64,000 nt of DNA from a virus: positions 124,001-188,000 of the IMG/VR virus record IMGVR_UViG_3300034104_005687. The stretch is one strand, 5' to 3'. Below are positions 48,500-56,526 of this stretch, one piece after another. Made by a program: the position numbers and the translations under genes. The notes beneath the pieces are model-generated. The model worked only from the letters and a program-made list of their open reading frames with translations. It ran no database searches and was not told the DNA's origin. Position 1 is the stretch's first letter; the number at the start of each line of letters is the position of its first letter.

Positions 48500-49937
48500 A
48501 GTACAACGATTGTTTCTGGAAATGATGCTGGAAGACGCCAGCTCGTATGTGCGTGTTCAGAACATCTACAATCCAGAAAACTTTGATCGCAGTTTGCGCA
48601 AAGCAGCAGAGTTTATTAAAGAACACTCAGACAAGTACAAAACTCTGCCAGACCGCGCACAGATATCTGCGGCATGTGGTATCACATTGCAGTCTGTGCC
48701 TGAACTCAATGAAGGACACAACGAGTGGTTCATGGCAGAGTTTGAGAGCTTTACCAAGCGTCAAGAACTGGAACGTGCTATCTTGAAAGCAGCAGACTTG
48801 CTGGAAAAGGGCGAGTTTGATCCAGTGGAAAAACTGATCAAGGATGCTGTGCAGATCAGCTTGACCAAGGATATGGGCACAGACTACTTTGCTGATCCTG
48901 CAGGTCGTATCAACAAGTATTTCAATTCAGGTGGACAAGTTAGCACAGGATGGCCACAGATGGATCGATTGTTGTATGGTGGATTCAGTCGAGGCGAACT
49001 CAACATCTTTGCAGGTGGATCAGGATCAGGCAAGAGTCTGGTCATGATGAACATTGCGCTGAACTGGTTGCAACAAGGACTCAGTGGTGTGTATATCAGT
49101 CTTGAATTGAGTGAAGAACTAACCAGCCTACGAACTGATGCCATGCTGACCAGCATGAGCACCAAGGACATTCGCAAGGACATTGATTCAGCAGAGCTCA
49201 AGGTCAAGATAGCAGGCAAAAAAGCTGGCCAATATCGGGTCAAAGCCTTGCCAGCACAAAGCAACATCAACGACATTCGAAGCTATGTCAAAGAAGTGCA
49301 GATTCAAACAGGTATCCAAGTGGACTTTTTGATGATTGACTACCTGGACTTGTTGATGCCCGTGAGTGCAAAGGTCAGCCCCAATGACTTGTTTGTGAAA
49401 GACAAGTATGTGAGTGAAGAACTGCGTAACTTGGCCAAAGAGCTGGGTGTGTTAATGGTAACTGCAAGTCAGTTGAACCGTAGCGCAGTTGAAGAAATTG
49501 AATTTGATCACAGTCACATTAGTGGTGGTATTTCCAAGATCAACACAGCAGACAATGTGTTTGGTATCTTTACAAGTCGTGCTATGAAAGAGCGCGGCAA
49601 ATATCAAATACAATGTATGAAGAGTCGTAGTTCAACAGGTGTGGGACAAAAGATTGATCTTGAGTACAACATTGAAACCATGCGCATCACTGACGAAGGT
49701 GGCGAGGATGGTGATGCCAGCGGAGGGTTTGCCCGAAAACCCAGTTCCAACTTGATGGATTCCATCAAAGCTAAGTCAACGGTGGCAACAGAAAATGCAC
49801 CAACTAAATGGGAAAAACCCACTGGCACACATGCCTGGGACAAACCAATGGTTCATTCAGATGATACTTCTAAGGTAACTGCTGATGTACAGAGCGCCAA
49901 ACTCAAACAGTTGTTGGGCAAGATCAAATCAGGTTAA
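48477..49937 (+). CDS. 41: Replicative DNA helicase gp41
   Basis: Hexameric 5'-3' helicase of the replication fork (DnaB family). A 486-residue protein with an N-terminal helical domain, Walker A AGGSGSGKSL (179-188), Walker B in VDFLMIDYLDLL and a H4-like QLNRSAVEEI DNA-binding region. T4 gp41 is 475 residues. The start is a TTG at 48477 inside the primase gene. The C-terminal ~80 residues are low-complexity (Lys/Thr/Ser/Trp) and may contact gp61 or gp59. Confidence 0.93.
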   Translation: MLKEYNTEVQRLFLEMMLEDASSYVRVQNIYNPENFDRSLRKAAEFIKEHSDKYKTLPDRAQISAACGITLQSVPELNEGHNEWFMAEFESFTKRQELERAILKAADLLEKGEFDPVEKLIKDAVQISLTKDMGTDYFADPAGRINKYFNSGGQVSTGWPQMDRLLYGGFSRGELNIFAGGSGSGKSLVMMNIALNWLQQGLSGVYISLELSEELTSLRTDAMLTSMSTKDIRKDIDSAELKVKIAGKKAGQYRVKALPAQSNINDIRSYVKEVQIQTGIQVDFLMIDYLDLLMPVSAKVSPNDLFVKDKYVSEELRNLAKELGVLMVTASQLNRSAVEEIEFDHSHISGGISKINTADNVFGIFTSRAMKERGKYQIQCMKSRSSTGVGQKIDLEYNIETMRITDEGGEDGDASGGFARKPSSNLMDSIKAKSTVATENAPTKWEKPTGTHAWDKPMVHSDDTSKVTADVQSAKLKQLLGKIKSG

Positions 49938-49999
49938 GCAATTGCACTTTTAATCACAACAAAGTTCAGTACCAATGCTTCGCTTAATGGTCCGGCACC
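49934..49999 (-). pseudogene. Remnant duplicate of a fibre C-terminus
   Basis: A 21-codon stretch with stop (SEALVLNFVVIKSAIA at its end) lies just after the stop of the minus-strand fibre gene. It parallels that fibre's own C-terminus (GEALVIRYAVINGSVT), but in another frame and without a start. It looks like the tail of a former or swapped C-terminal exchange unit. Its stop overlaps the gp41 stop. Confidence 0.5.
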
Positions 50000-50003
50000 T
50001 TGG

Positions 50004-50930
50004 TTAAGTTACTGACCCGTTGATCACAGCATAGCGTATGACCAGGGCTTCGCCTAGTGTACCAGCAGTGTTGTTTCTAACATAAATGGTAGCACTACCG
50101 GCTGCACATGCAGCATTGAGAGTGTATGACCCCAGTGTACCACCGCTTTGGTGTTGCAACAACAACAAGTCATTTGCACCAATGGTGCTGTTGGTCAATA
50201 CAAAATTCACTATAGTTGCAGCAGCCAAATTGGTGTTTTGCATGGTAATTTGGCCGCAACGTTTGTTTAACGTAACTCCTGTGGATTTGTTAGTAGCCTG
50301 TGCAACCGTCCCGCCAGTTCCAGTACTGTACCCAATGGCAGATTCTGTACTACCGAGCAATGGACGATTTAGATCATAAACAGTTATGGTAGTCCCGGCG
50401 TCTACAGTAGAGAATTCAAATTGATATGTTCCTGTGGCAGCAAACGTAATTACATTTGATGCATAACCTTGCAATCCTGTAGTGCCCAAACTGACGGCCA
50501 CTGGCAGGGTTAAAGTATGAGCAGTGCTGGTCACGGTCACAGCTACCACAACTGCACCTGCAGTGCCTGCTGTGGGCCAATTGGTAAAGTTCAAGCTGAC
50601 TGAACCGCTGGTGTTTATTTGTTGATACTGAGCAGCACTGTAGTCCACAGTAACAGATCCTGCAGTGGCAGTCAGAGCTGAATATGCATAGCTTACGTCT
50701 CGTAACTGCACAGCATAAATCTCTTGATTGTTCATGTTGTTGTCGAGAGTGGTTCCTGTGATGGCTGCTTTCAGCACTGATTTGTTCTGAAGCTCGGTTA
50801 TTTCATCCGATGCATATTGAAAATTTGTTCTAGTATTAGTAAAATTGTCACGCATGCCTTGTGTGTTGTTGGGCACACCGGCTACTGGGTAGGTCCCGTC
50901 GATGTTGTTGGGATTGATTTGACTGGTCAT
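50004..50930 (-). CDS. Fibre-like virion protein
   Basis: A 308-residue protein. N-terminal module MTSQINPNNIDGTYPVAG, GMRDNFTNTRTNFQYA, ITELQNK is a phage fibre attachment/trimer start. The rest is Ser/Thr/Ala/Gly/Val-rich beta repeats (STAHTLTLPVAVSLGTTG, GTYQFEFSTVDAGTTITVYD). Late element on the minus strand at 50955. A distinct fibre from those at 11.0-13.1 kb. C-terminal remnant downstream. Confidence 0.78.
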   Translation of the reverse strand: MTSQINPNNIDGTYPVAGVPNNTQGMRDNFTNTRTNFQYASDEITELQNKSVLKAAITGTTLDNNMNNQEIYAVQLRDVSYAYSALTATAGSVTVDYSAAQYQQINTSGSVSLNFTNWPTAGTAGAVVVAVTVTSTAHTLTLPVAVSLGTTGLQGYASNVITFAATGTYQFEFSTVDAGTTITVYDLNRPLLGSTESAIGYSTGTGGTVAQATNKSTGVTLNKRCGQITMQNTNLAAATIVNFVLTNSTIGANDLLLLQHQSGGTLGSYTLNAACAAGSATIYVRNNTAGTLGEALVIRYAVINGSVT

Positions 50931-50954
50931 AAGAGATCCTTGTGGAGTATTAGA

Positions 50955-50984
50955 TATTTATTCCCTGCCCTATTTCGCTAAATA
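50955..50984. promoter_or_regulatory. Divergent late promoters (fibre gene and 51006 gene)
   Basis: TAAATA on the minus strand (50955-50960) and on the plus strand (50979-50984). The minus one has a short leader with AAGGATC; the plus one has AAAGG upstream of ATG 51006. Confidence 0.55.
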
Positions 50985-51005
50985 ATACAAAGGTCATAGA
51001 AAACA

Positions 51006-51254
51006 ATGCAAAAAAAGACCCGCAGCTTGCTGGAAGAATTGGACTCGTTATATGTCGAACGTGATCGCAAATTGCTGATCGAAAATCGAGCTACTACAGT
51101 AATTGAGTCTGCCATCAGGCTGATCCAACAAATAGAAGATGAGTACACAGCAGATCAAGCAGAAAATCTCACACGCAAATTGCTGAACGCAATTCGCACC
51201 AAAGACACTGGCAAATTTTCTAGGTCAGTAAAAAGAACACATTCAGACTCATAA
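51006..51254 (+). CDS. Conserved small protein of T4-like phages
   Basis: An 82-residue protein with SLLEELDSLYVERDRKLLIENRA, then LIQQIEDEYTADQAENLTRKLLNAI and a Ser/Lys tail; mostly helical. I recall such proteins as conserved and unannotated in marine T4-like phages near structural genes. One base separates it from the next start. Confidence 0.65.
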   Translation: MQKKTRSLLEELDSLYVERDRKLLIENRATTVIESAIRLIQQIEDEYTADQAENLTRKLLNAIRTKDTGKFSRSVKRTHSDS

Positions 51255-51255
51255 C

Positions 51256-53187
51256 ATGAACATTTTCGAAGGCGGCAACGTATTCAAAGACAAAATGGGC
51301 GTACCGCTCACTCGTCGTATCAAACAGGGCGAAATTGCCGGCACCATCAAATGGTTGGAATCTGTAACAGGGCTGGATTTGCACGGTGTCAATGACCCAG
51401 GCACAAACTACCCCGTGAAATGGCTGGGCAGCACCGGCAAAAAAGACGACTCGGGCGATCTTGATCTAGCAGTGGAGTTGTCAGACACTACCAAGCCTGA
51501 ACTCAAGGCACACCTGGACAGTTATGTGTCTGGACAAAAGCAAGATCCCCGAGATTTTGTGCGTCTCAGTGGCGAAGCAGTGCATTTCAAAACGCCCATA
51601 TTGGGCGATGCCAACAATGGATTTGTGCAAACAGATTTCATGTTCATGCCCAACATCGACTGGGGTTCTTTTTTCTTGGCTGGCGGCACAGACTCCCAGT
51701 ACAAGGGCATGTTTAGAAATGTGCTGATGAGCTCCATTGCCAAGTCTCAAGGACTCAAAGCCAGTGCCAAGGGCATTACCAGTCGTACCACAGACAGTGT
51801 GATCACCATGGATCCAGATCGTGCTGCTGAAATGCTGCTGGGACAGGGCATGAAGCGTGGCAACTTGAAAAACGTTGAAAGCATCTACACAGCCTTGGCC
51901 AATCACCCTGATCGTGACGCCAAACTCAAAGACTTTAGAGAATACCTGGCCAGAGAAGGTGTCAAAGAGCCCAGCACAGTGGCCGAAAGTGATGTGAACT
52001 TTTTGTCCCGACTGCGTGATCGCATTGTGAATCAAGGCATGGCGCCCTTGATCGAAGCTGGCTCAGCAAACCCGTATCAACTGTACGAAGCTGAAGCGGC
52101 TGGTGTTGGCGGCAGAGCCAAGGGCATCGAGCACCTGGAAGACCTGGTGTTCAGAAACGGCGCAGCTGGCATTAGCCAAGCACTGACCATTGCACAACAG
52201 GCCACTGAACAGCCCAGCACAGTCACTGCCAAGTGGGACGGCAAACCTGCTGTGATCTGGGGCCGCAAACCCGCCACAGGTGAGTTTGTGCTCACAGACG
52301 GATCAGGATTTGAAGCCAAGAGCTACGACGGTCTTGCTACCAGCCCGCGCATGATGGCAGACATTCAGAATCGACGATCTGGCGAACGCTCAGGCCTGAT
52401 ACAGTTGTATGCCACACTGTGGCCTGCACTAGAAGCCAGTTTGCCGCCCAACTTCCGTGGTTATGTCAAAGGCGACTTGCTGTACACAGACACGCCGCCT
52501 GTGGAAGCCGGAAACTATGTGTTCCGTCCCAATACTATAGAATACAAAATTCCAGTTCGCAGTGCCTTGGGACAACGCATTGGAGCCAGCAACATTGGCA
52601 TTGCAGTTCACAGCATGTATGCAGACACAGGCGAAGCCCGACAACCACTCAGCGGGGTCAAATTCAACGAAGTTCCGGGACTGATGCTGGAACGCCCAGC
52701 CACACCTTCAGCACTGGTACTGGACAAAAACATAGTGCAACAGCTCAAGACCATTGTGAGATCACAAGGTGCCAACATGAAAGTGCTGTTTAATCCTGCT
52801 GAACTGCGTGCTCAACAAGTCACAGATCTGTTTAGATTGGCAGTGGATTTTATCAACACCAAGGTAGGCGGTCCCTTGGAACCAGCTAACCAGTTAATTG
52901 TGGAGTTTGGAGAATGGCTGCAAGGGCGAGTAACACCGCGCAAGTTCAACAACATTGTGGAATATCTCAAAAACCCCAGTACAAACCAGGAAGCACTGAG
53001 TGCGGCGTTTTTGGCATTTGAATTGCTGCATGCACTCAAAACAGACCTATTGCGTCAAGCAGACACTCAGCATCCTGGGCAAGAAGGCTGGGTAATGGCC
53101 ACGCCTGCAGGCTATGCCAAAGCAGTAAATCGCTTTGATCCCAATGCTTTTGCTGCTCAAAATCGAGCCAGAAATAACCCCAACTGA
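51256..53187 (+). CDS. Nucleotidyltransferase-ligase-like fusion protein
   Basis: This is a 643-residue protein. Residues ~55-75 give WLGSTGKKDDSGDLDLAVE, a pol-beta-type nucleotidyltransferase motif (Gly58-Ser59 and Asp68-x-Asp70). A second domain begins near 325: TAKWDGKPAV with Lys326 has the KxDG motif I of DNA/RNA ligases and capping enzymes, followed by GSGFEAKSYDG, GYVKGDLLYTD (motif IIIa-like) and NTIEYKIPV. It could be an RNA-repair enzyme with nucleotidyltransferase and ligase activities. It lies in a late structural block, so virion packing is possible. Confidence 0.7.
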   Translation: MNIFEGGNVFKDKMGVPLTRRIKQGEIAGTIKWLESVTGLDLHGVNDPGTNYPVKWLGSTGKKDDSGDLDLAVELSDTTKPELKAHLDSYVSGQKQDPRDFVRLSGEAVHFKTPILGDANNGFVQTDFMFMPNIDWGSFFLAGGTDSQYKGMFRNVLMSSIAKSQGLKASAKGITSRTTDSVITMDPDRAAEMLLGQGMKRGNLKNVESIYTALANHPDRDAKLKDFREYLAREGVKEPSTVAESDVNFLSRLRDRIVNQGMAPLIEAGSANPYQLYEAEAAGVGGRAKGIEHLEDLVFRNGAAGISQALTIAQQATEQPSTVTAKWDGKPAVIWGRKPATGEFVLTDGSGFEAKSYDGLATSPRMMADIQNRRSGERSGLIQLYATLWPALEASLPPNFRGYVKGDLLYTDTPPVEAGNYVFRPNTIEYKIPVRSALGQRIGASNIGIAVHSMYADTGEARQPLSGVKFNEVPGLMLERPATPSALVLDKNIVQQLKTIVRSQGANMKVLFNPAELRAQQVTDLFRLAVDFINTKVGGPLEPANQLIVEFGEWLQGRVTPRKFNNIVEYLKNPSTNQEALSAAFLAFELLHALKTDLLRQADTQHPGQEGWVMATPAGYAKAVNRFDPNAFAAQNRARNNPN

Positions 53188-53207
53188 GCGTTTTTTTGTC
53201 AGTTTCA

Positions 53208-53213
53208 TAAATA
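53208..53213 (+). promoter_or_regulatory. Late promoter TAAATA for 53253 gene
   Basis: CATAAATA lies 39 bases before the ATG, with an AAGGAG site. The longer leader differs from the leaderless genes and fits strong translation. Confidence 0.6.
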
Positions 53214-53252
53214 AAAGCAGGGACACTGTTCCCATATATTAAGGAGCTTAAA

Positions 53253-53669
53253 ATGGCACAAATCACAAAAGTAAACGGCACAACACAACCAGTGTTTGCC
53301 ATCGACGTACAAAACGGTACAATCGCTAACACAGCCAACGTGGCTGCTGGCGGCCCAGTTCAAATGGCTGGTCCCAAGCTGGACTTCTTCAGCTTGACAG
53401 CTAACAGCAGTCTTGGTGCTTCCGGTGTTGCTAACGCTACTGGTTATTTGAACAACGTGTTGCAATCTATTCAGCAAAACGGTACAATTGCTATGTATCA
53501 AGTTACACCTAGCGCACCTACTGTGTTGAACATTGCGATCTACCCAACTGGCGCTTATACCACAGCTACTCTGGTTGCTGCTGCACAAACAGCCAACGCA
53601 ACTGGCGGCTTGAACATTGGTATCCCAACTGCCAACGTCGCTGGCGCAGCTACTTTCACCAACGTTTAA
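53253..53669 (+). CDS. Abundant small virion protein, unknown
   Basis: A 138-residue beta-rich, Ala/Asn/Thr/Gly-rich protein with no Cys. Strong late element, the best Shine-Dalgarno in the region (TTAAGGAGC) and a terminator immediately after make a monocistronic, highly expressed unit. A head decoration or minor capsid protein is plausible; no homologue is recognised from sequence alone. Confidence 0.7.
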   Translation: MAQITKVNGTTQPVFAIDVQNGTIANTANVAAGGPVQMAGPKLDFFSLTANSSLGASGVANATGYLNNVLQSIQQNGTIAMYQVTPSAPTVLNIAIYPTGAYTTATLVAAAQTANATGGLNIGIPTANVAGAATFTNV

Positions 53670-53690
53670 TTTTTGAACTAGGTACAGAAC

Positions 53691-53720
53691 AGCCTCGGAT
53701 TTATTCCGGGGCTTTCTTTT
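53691..53720 (+). terminator. Terminator after the 53253 gene
   Basis: AGCCTCGGA (53691-53699) pairs with TCCGGGGCT (53705-53713; one G-T pair) around a 5-base loop, then a T-rich tail. It separates the single-gene unit from the next late promoter. Confidence 0.8.
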
Positions 53721-53725
53721 GGGTG

Positions 53726-53731
53726 TAAATA
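53726..53731 (+). promoter_or_regulatory. Late promoter TAAATA, leaderless spacing
   Basis: GTAAATA ends 6 bases before the ATG at 53738. It directly follows the terminator, so this gene must start its own transcript here. Confidence 0.65.
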
Positions 53732-53737
53732 TCAACA

Positions 53738-54169
53738 ATGAAGATCATATGCAAAACATTGTTTGACTGCACGTACACCGGAATAACTGGCAATTTTCGG
53801 CCGGGGCAGATACCTTTTCGCGATCGTGCTGGACAGCACATTCAAAGTTTGGGCGACTGGACCAAGGCCAGAAACCAGCAACGCAACTGGGAAGCCCTGC
53901 TGCAGGTTGTGAGTTTGACAACTCAGCCCCACAACATAGTGACACCCCGGCTAGTAGACCGTTACTGGGAATTTGAATTCACAGTTGAGTCTGTTGATGT
54001 GTTTGGGCTCAACAGCAACAGTGATCCTTTGGCAGGACTAAAACAAAATTGCACAGGCGTGCCCATGATGACTGATCTCAACGAACAACATTCGTTGGAT
54101 CCCATGCTGTCAAGCCACGGTGCAGAACAGAACATCTGGTTTGAAATCATAAATATGGCATTGGAGTAA
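53738..54169 (+). CDS. Conserved late protein, unknown
   Basis: A 143-residue protein with an N-terminal ICKTLFDCTYTGITGNFRPGQIPF segment, WTKARNQQRNWEALLQVVSL and VDRYWEFEFTVES. No enzyme motif is visible. A leaderless late start is implied. Likely part of the virion or assembly block. Confidence 0.7.
   Translation: MKIICKTLFDCTYTGITGNFRPGQIPFRDRAGQHIQSLGDWTKARNQQRNWEALLQVVSLTTQPHNIVTPRLVDRYWEFEFTVESVDVFGLNSNSDPLAGLKQNCTGVPMMTDLNEQHSLDPMLSSHGAEQNIWFEIINMALE
54150..54155 (+). promoter_or_regulatory. Late promoter TAAATA for the holin-like gene
   Basis: CATAAATA lies in the 3' end of the previous gene, 18 bases before ATG 54174, with TTGGAG as ribosome binding site. Confidence 0.5.
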
Positions 54170-54173
54170 ACCC

Positions 54174-54437
54174 ATGGCCGAAACCACTGACATCGAAAAG
54201 AAAAGCCTAGAAGCACACGTTGAATTGTGTGCTGAGCGGTATCGCAACATTGACTCAAGACTGGACGAGTTGAGCAAAGATGTCTCCAAAGTCAACATCA
54301 CAGTAAGTGAAGTACACTCTATACTGCACCAAATGATAGAAAAAAGAAACAACCAATTAATCAATTGGGGTATTGGTATTATTGGCTCTCTAACAGCAGC
54401 CGTGGCATATTTGTTGATCAACTACGTATTGAAATGA
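54174..54437 (+). CDS. Holin-like (XhlA-type) membrane protein
   Basis: The 87-residue protein has an N-terminal coiled-coil (SRLDELSKDVSKVNITVSEV) and one C-terminal transmembrane helix (WGIGIIGSLTAAVAYLLINYV). The layout fits XhlA-type holin-associated proteins. Lysis or membrane anchoring is likely. ATGA overlap with the next gene; no endolysin is visible nearby. Confidence 0.6.
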   Translation: MAETTDIEKKSLEAHVELCAERYRNIDSRLDELSKDVSKVNITVSEVHSILHQMIEKRNNQLINWGIGIIGSLTAAVAYLLINYVLK

Positions 54438-54907
54438 ATCAACAACAAAAACTAGAAAAATTTGCACACAGTCATGCTCGTGCAGCTTTGAAACAATCAA
54501 TTATTCCATTGGATGACGGATATTTGGTGTTTGGGCAATACGTCATAAAAGAAGCTGATCACGGTTTTGATGTGTTTCAATACAATGATCAGGTTGGATC
54601 ATTTGGCAGCAAAAAATCTGCCATGAGCTGGTGCATAGCTGATAGCTGCAAACAGTACCGACTGAGCTTTGAAATACAAACACTAGATTCAAAAAAGTCT
54701 CAGTTGTCTGCAGACATATCTATCAGGCGCCAGGTAGGTGAAATGAGCAAACACAGCAGCATCACTGAACTGATTGAAACCAAGCTAGAACCCAAAATTC
54801 GTTACTATAATTCAGTAAAAGCCGAACTTGAAAAATGTATTAATTCGGCTAAATATCTACAACTTAGAGGATTCTCAAATGAAACTGCAAGACCTAGCCG
54901 CGGCTAA
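54434..54907 (+). CDS. Unknown helical protein
   Basis: A 157-residue protein from ATG 54434 in an ATGA overlap. It has FAHSHARAALKQSIIP, GFDVFQYNDQVGSFGSKKSAMSW and a helical C-terminus (ITELIETKLEPKIRYYNSVKAELEKCI). Its last 29 bases overlap the next start, and a TAAATA element (54850-54855) is embedded in its coding sequence. No domain is recognised. Confidence 0.6.
   Translation: MNQQQKLEKFAHSHARAALKQSIIPLDDGYLVFGQYVIKEADHGFDVFQYNDQVGSFGSKKSAMSWCIADSCKQYRLSFEIQTLDSKKSQLSADISIRRQVGEMSKHSSITELIETKLEPKIRYYNSVKAELEKCINSAKYLQLRGFSNETARPSRG
54850..54855 (+). promoter_or_regulatory. Late promoter TAAATA for the prohead-core-like gene
   Basis: GCTAAATA, 23 bases before ATG 54879, with a TTAGAGG site. 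It lies inside the upstream gene. Confidence 0.55.
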
Positions 54908-55793
54908 ACCCACACAACAAATTTCCAAAGTATTTGAAAGTTACTTTGGGGCAAAGTTTGATGTCAGCCAACTCACTGCTGCCCAAACTAATTCTATGCT
55001 GCGCCGAGTACGTCAAGTCATTGGTGAACATCGTTCCAGCACCAATCGTCATCAAAGCGAGCGCAATCCTGGTTATCTTAAACTGGTAATGGTTGAGCAA
55101 GCATTGAGCGCACGTCTGTCAGAAATGGCTCCTGTGCAACCTGCTGGAACACCTGAGCAACAAAAAGCTCAACAAGCAATGGCCACTGCTACCATCAGCG
55201 CCACCAAGGACCCCAAACTCAAAGCTGCACTGACCAAGGCCACCAAAGGTCAAAGCCTCACACCCGATGAACAGAAAATGGTTGCTGGCGCTGCACTCAT
55301 GAAAACTGAAAACAAGTTGGCCCGTGCCTACAAGATGTTGAAAGAAAGCGAAGTTCAACAAGCTCAGGTCGTGTTGGCTGCTCAAGACATGGTAGACAAA
55401 ATGCAAGCCATGCTGGAAGATGTCAGCGAACTGCAATTCAAAGAATTGCCTGCTTTGGTTGATTCAATCAAGAATCAAGTGGGCATTGACCAAGCTCAAC
55501 AATTCAATGCTGACGCCAGTGCTGCTCTCAGCGGGCTGATGCAGAATCTACAACAAGCCAAACAGCAGATGGACGCTGCACTTGGTGTAGTAACTGGACA
55601 ATCTACTGGCGCTGCCGCTGATCTTGGTGCCGAACTAGGTGCCCAAGCTGGCGCTGAAGCAGGTGCAGATCTTGGTGCTGAACTAGGTGCCGATGCCGGC
55701 GCCGATCTAGATGCTATGGCCGCTGATGCTGTTGACGACTTAGACAACGAAGAACCAACTGGTGGTCAAGCACTGGGTCGTGCACGTAGATAA
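54879..55793 (+). CDS. Prohead-core-like / structural protein with Ala-Gly-Asp tail
   Basis: The 304-residue product is chosen from ATG 54879, which has a Shine-Dalgarno and a late element; the frame is open to 54828. It is almost all helical (RRVRQVIGEH, MVDKMQAMLEDVSELQFKEL, ADASAALSGLMQNLQQAKQQ) and ends in a low-complexity GAELGAQAGAEAGADLG-type tail. Similar proteins are listed as structural in marine T4-like phages. A scaffold/core role is inferred. Confidence 0.68.
   Translation: MKLQDLAAAKPTQQISKVFESYFGAKFDVSQLTAAQTNSMLRRVRQVIGEHRSSTNRHQSERNPGYLKLVMVEQALSARLSEMAPVQPAGTPEQQKAQQAMATATISATKDPKLKAALTKATKGQSLTPDEQKMVAGAALMKTENKLARAYKMLKESEVQQAQVVLAAQDMVDKMQAMLEDVSELQFKELPALVDSIKNQVGIDQAQQFNADASAALSGLMQNLQQAKQQMDAALGVVTGQSTGAAADLGAELGAQAGAEAGADLGAELGADAGADLDAMAADAVDDLDNEEPTGGQALGRARR
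55609..55719 (+). repeat. Coding Ala/Gly/Asp low-complexity repeats
   Basis: The translation repeats G-A-[DE]-L-G-A-E-L-G-A units about four times at the C-terminus of the prohead-core-like protein. The DNA repeats GGTGC/GCTGATCTTGG units. Confidence 0.6.
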
Positions 55794-56143
55794 TGCGAAT
55801 TCTCGAAGTTGATTCGTCAATGACACCAAGCCCAGACAAACTGCTGGGACTGGTGGAATTCCTAGCTGGACGAGCCGACGATACCAATGCTACCAAACAA
55901 ATCAGCAAAGATGCGTTTGTTCAAATGGCCAACAATTTAGGCATCAACGTCAACGCAGCCAACTTGCCCGGCATAATCGATCGTCCGCCATTGAACAATG
56001 TGCTGGAGCCATTTGATCCTAATTCAAACATGATCACATTCAAAGGTGCCAACATCGGCCCCACTCAGATGCCAGTGAACAAGGCACAAGACATTGTGGC
56101 CAAAGCCGCCAAATCTGCTGCTCGCAAAGACCGAGGCCTTTAA
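55793..56143 (+). CDS. Conserved small structural-block protein
   Basis: A 116-residue protein with DKLLGLVEFLAGRADDTNA, ISKDAFVQMANNLGINV, and MITFKGANIGPTQMPVNKAQ. It overlaps the previous stop by one base and stands with it as a pair. No known function; likely virion or core. Confidence 0.65.
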   Translation: MRILEVDSSMTPSPDKLLGLVEFLAGRADDTNATKQISKDAFVQMANNLGINVNAANLPGIIDRPPLNNVLEPFDPNSNMITFKGANIGPTQMPVNKAQDIVAKAAKSAARKDRGL

Positions 56144-56151
56144 TCAAAACT

Positions 56152-56192
56152 GTCAACATTTGGTTGACTTTAGGCGTTATATATAGTATAAT
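56152..56192 (+). promoter_or_regulatory. Sigma70-type promoter with hairpin over the -35
   Basis: TTGACT (56164-56169), 17 bases, TATAAT (56187-56192). An inverted repeat GTCAAC (56152-56157) / GTTGAC (56163-56168) overlaps the -35 and could be an operator. It is followed by AAAGGAGATC before ATG 56211. Confidence 0.72.
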
Positions 56193-56210
56193 AACTTAAA
56201 GGAGATCACT

Positions 56211-56525
56211 ATGAAAAAGATCTTAATTTCACTAGCATTGTCAATGGTCACTGTGCCAGCACTAGCACAACATTGGCATCATGGACACAGGTATCATGGC
56301 CCAGTCAGACACCACGGGCATTATGGTCATAACAACTGGGTCGCACCGTTGATCATTGGCGGCGTAGTAGGTGCTGTTATTGCCAATAGACCCCCGCAGC
56401 CAGACACAATAATTGTTCATCAATACCCACCAACAGTTTTTACTCCACAGGTCAACTGTACTGTGTGGAAAGAGATTGTAACCCCCGAAGGTAATGTTTA
56501 CCGCGAAAGAACCTGTACACAATAA
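56211..56525 (+). CDS. Secreted histidine-rich protein
   Basis: A 104-residue protein with a Sec signal peptide (MKKILISLALSMVTVPALA, cut near residue 19-20), then a His-rich stretch HWHHGHRYHGPVRHHGHYGH (12 of ~24 residues), a hydrophobic VAPLIIGGVVGAVIA segment and a C-terminal region with two Cys. The His cluster suggests binding of Ni, Zn, Fe or Cu in the periplasm. Sigma70-type promoter, strong AAAGGAG site, and immediately upstream of the Fe-S genes. Possibly a metal scavenger; not shown. Confidence 0.75.
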   Translation: MKKILISLALSMVTVPALAQHWHHGHRYHGPVRHHGHYGHNNWVAPLIIGGVVGAVIANRPPQPDTIIVHQYPPTVFTPQVNCTVWKEIVTPEGNVYRERTCTQ

Positions 56526-56526
56526 T

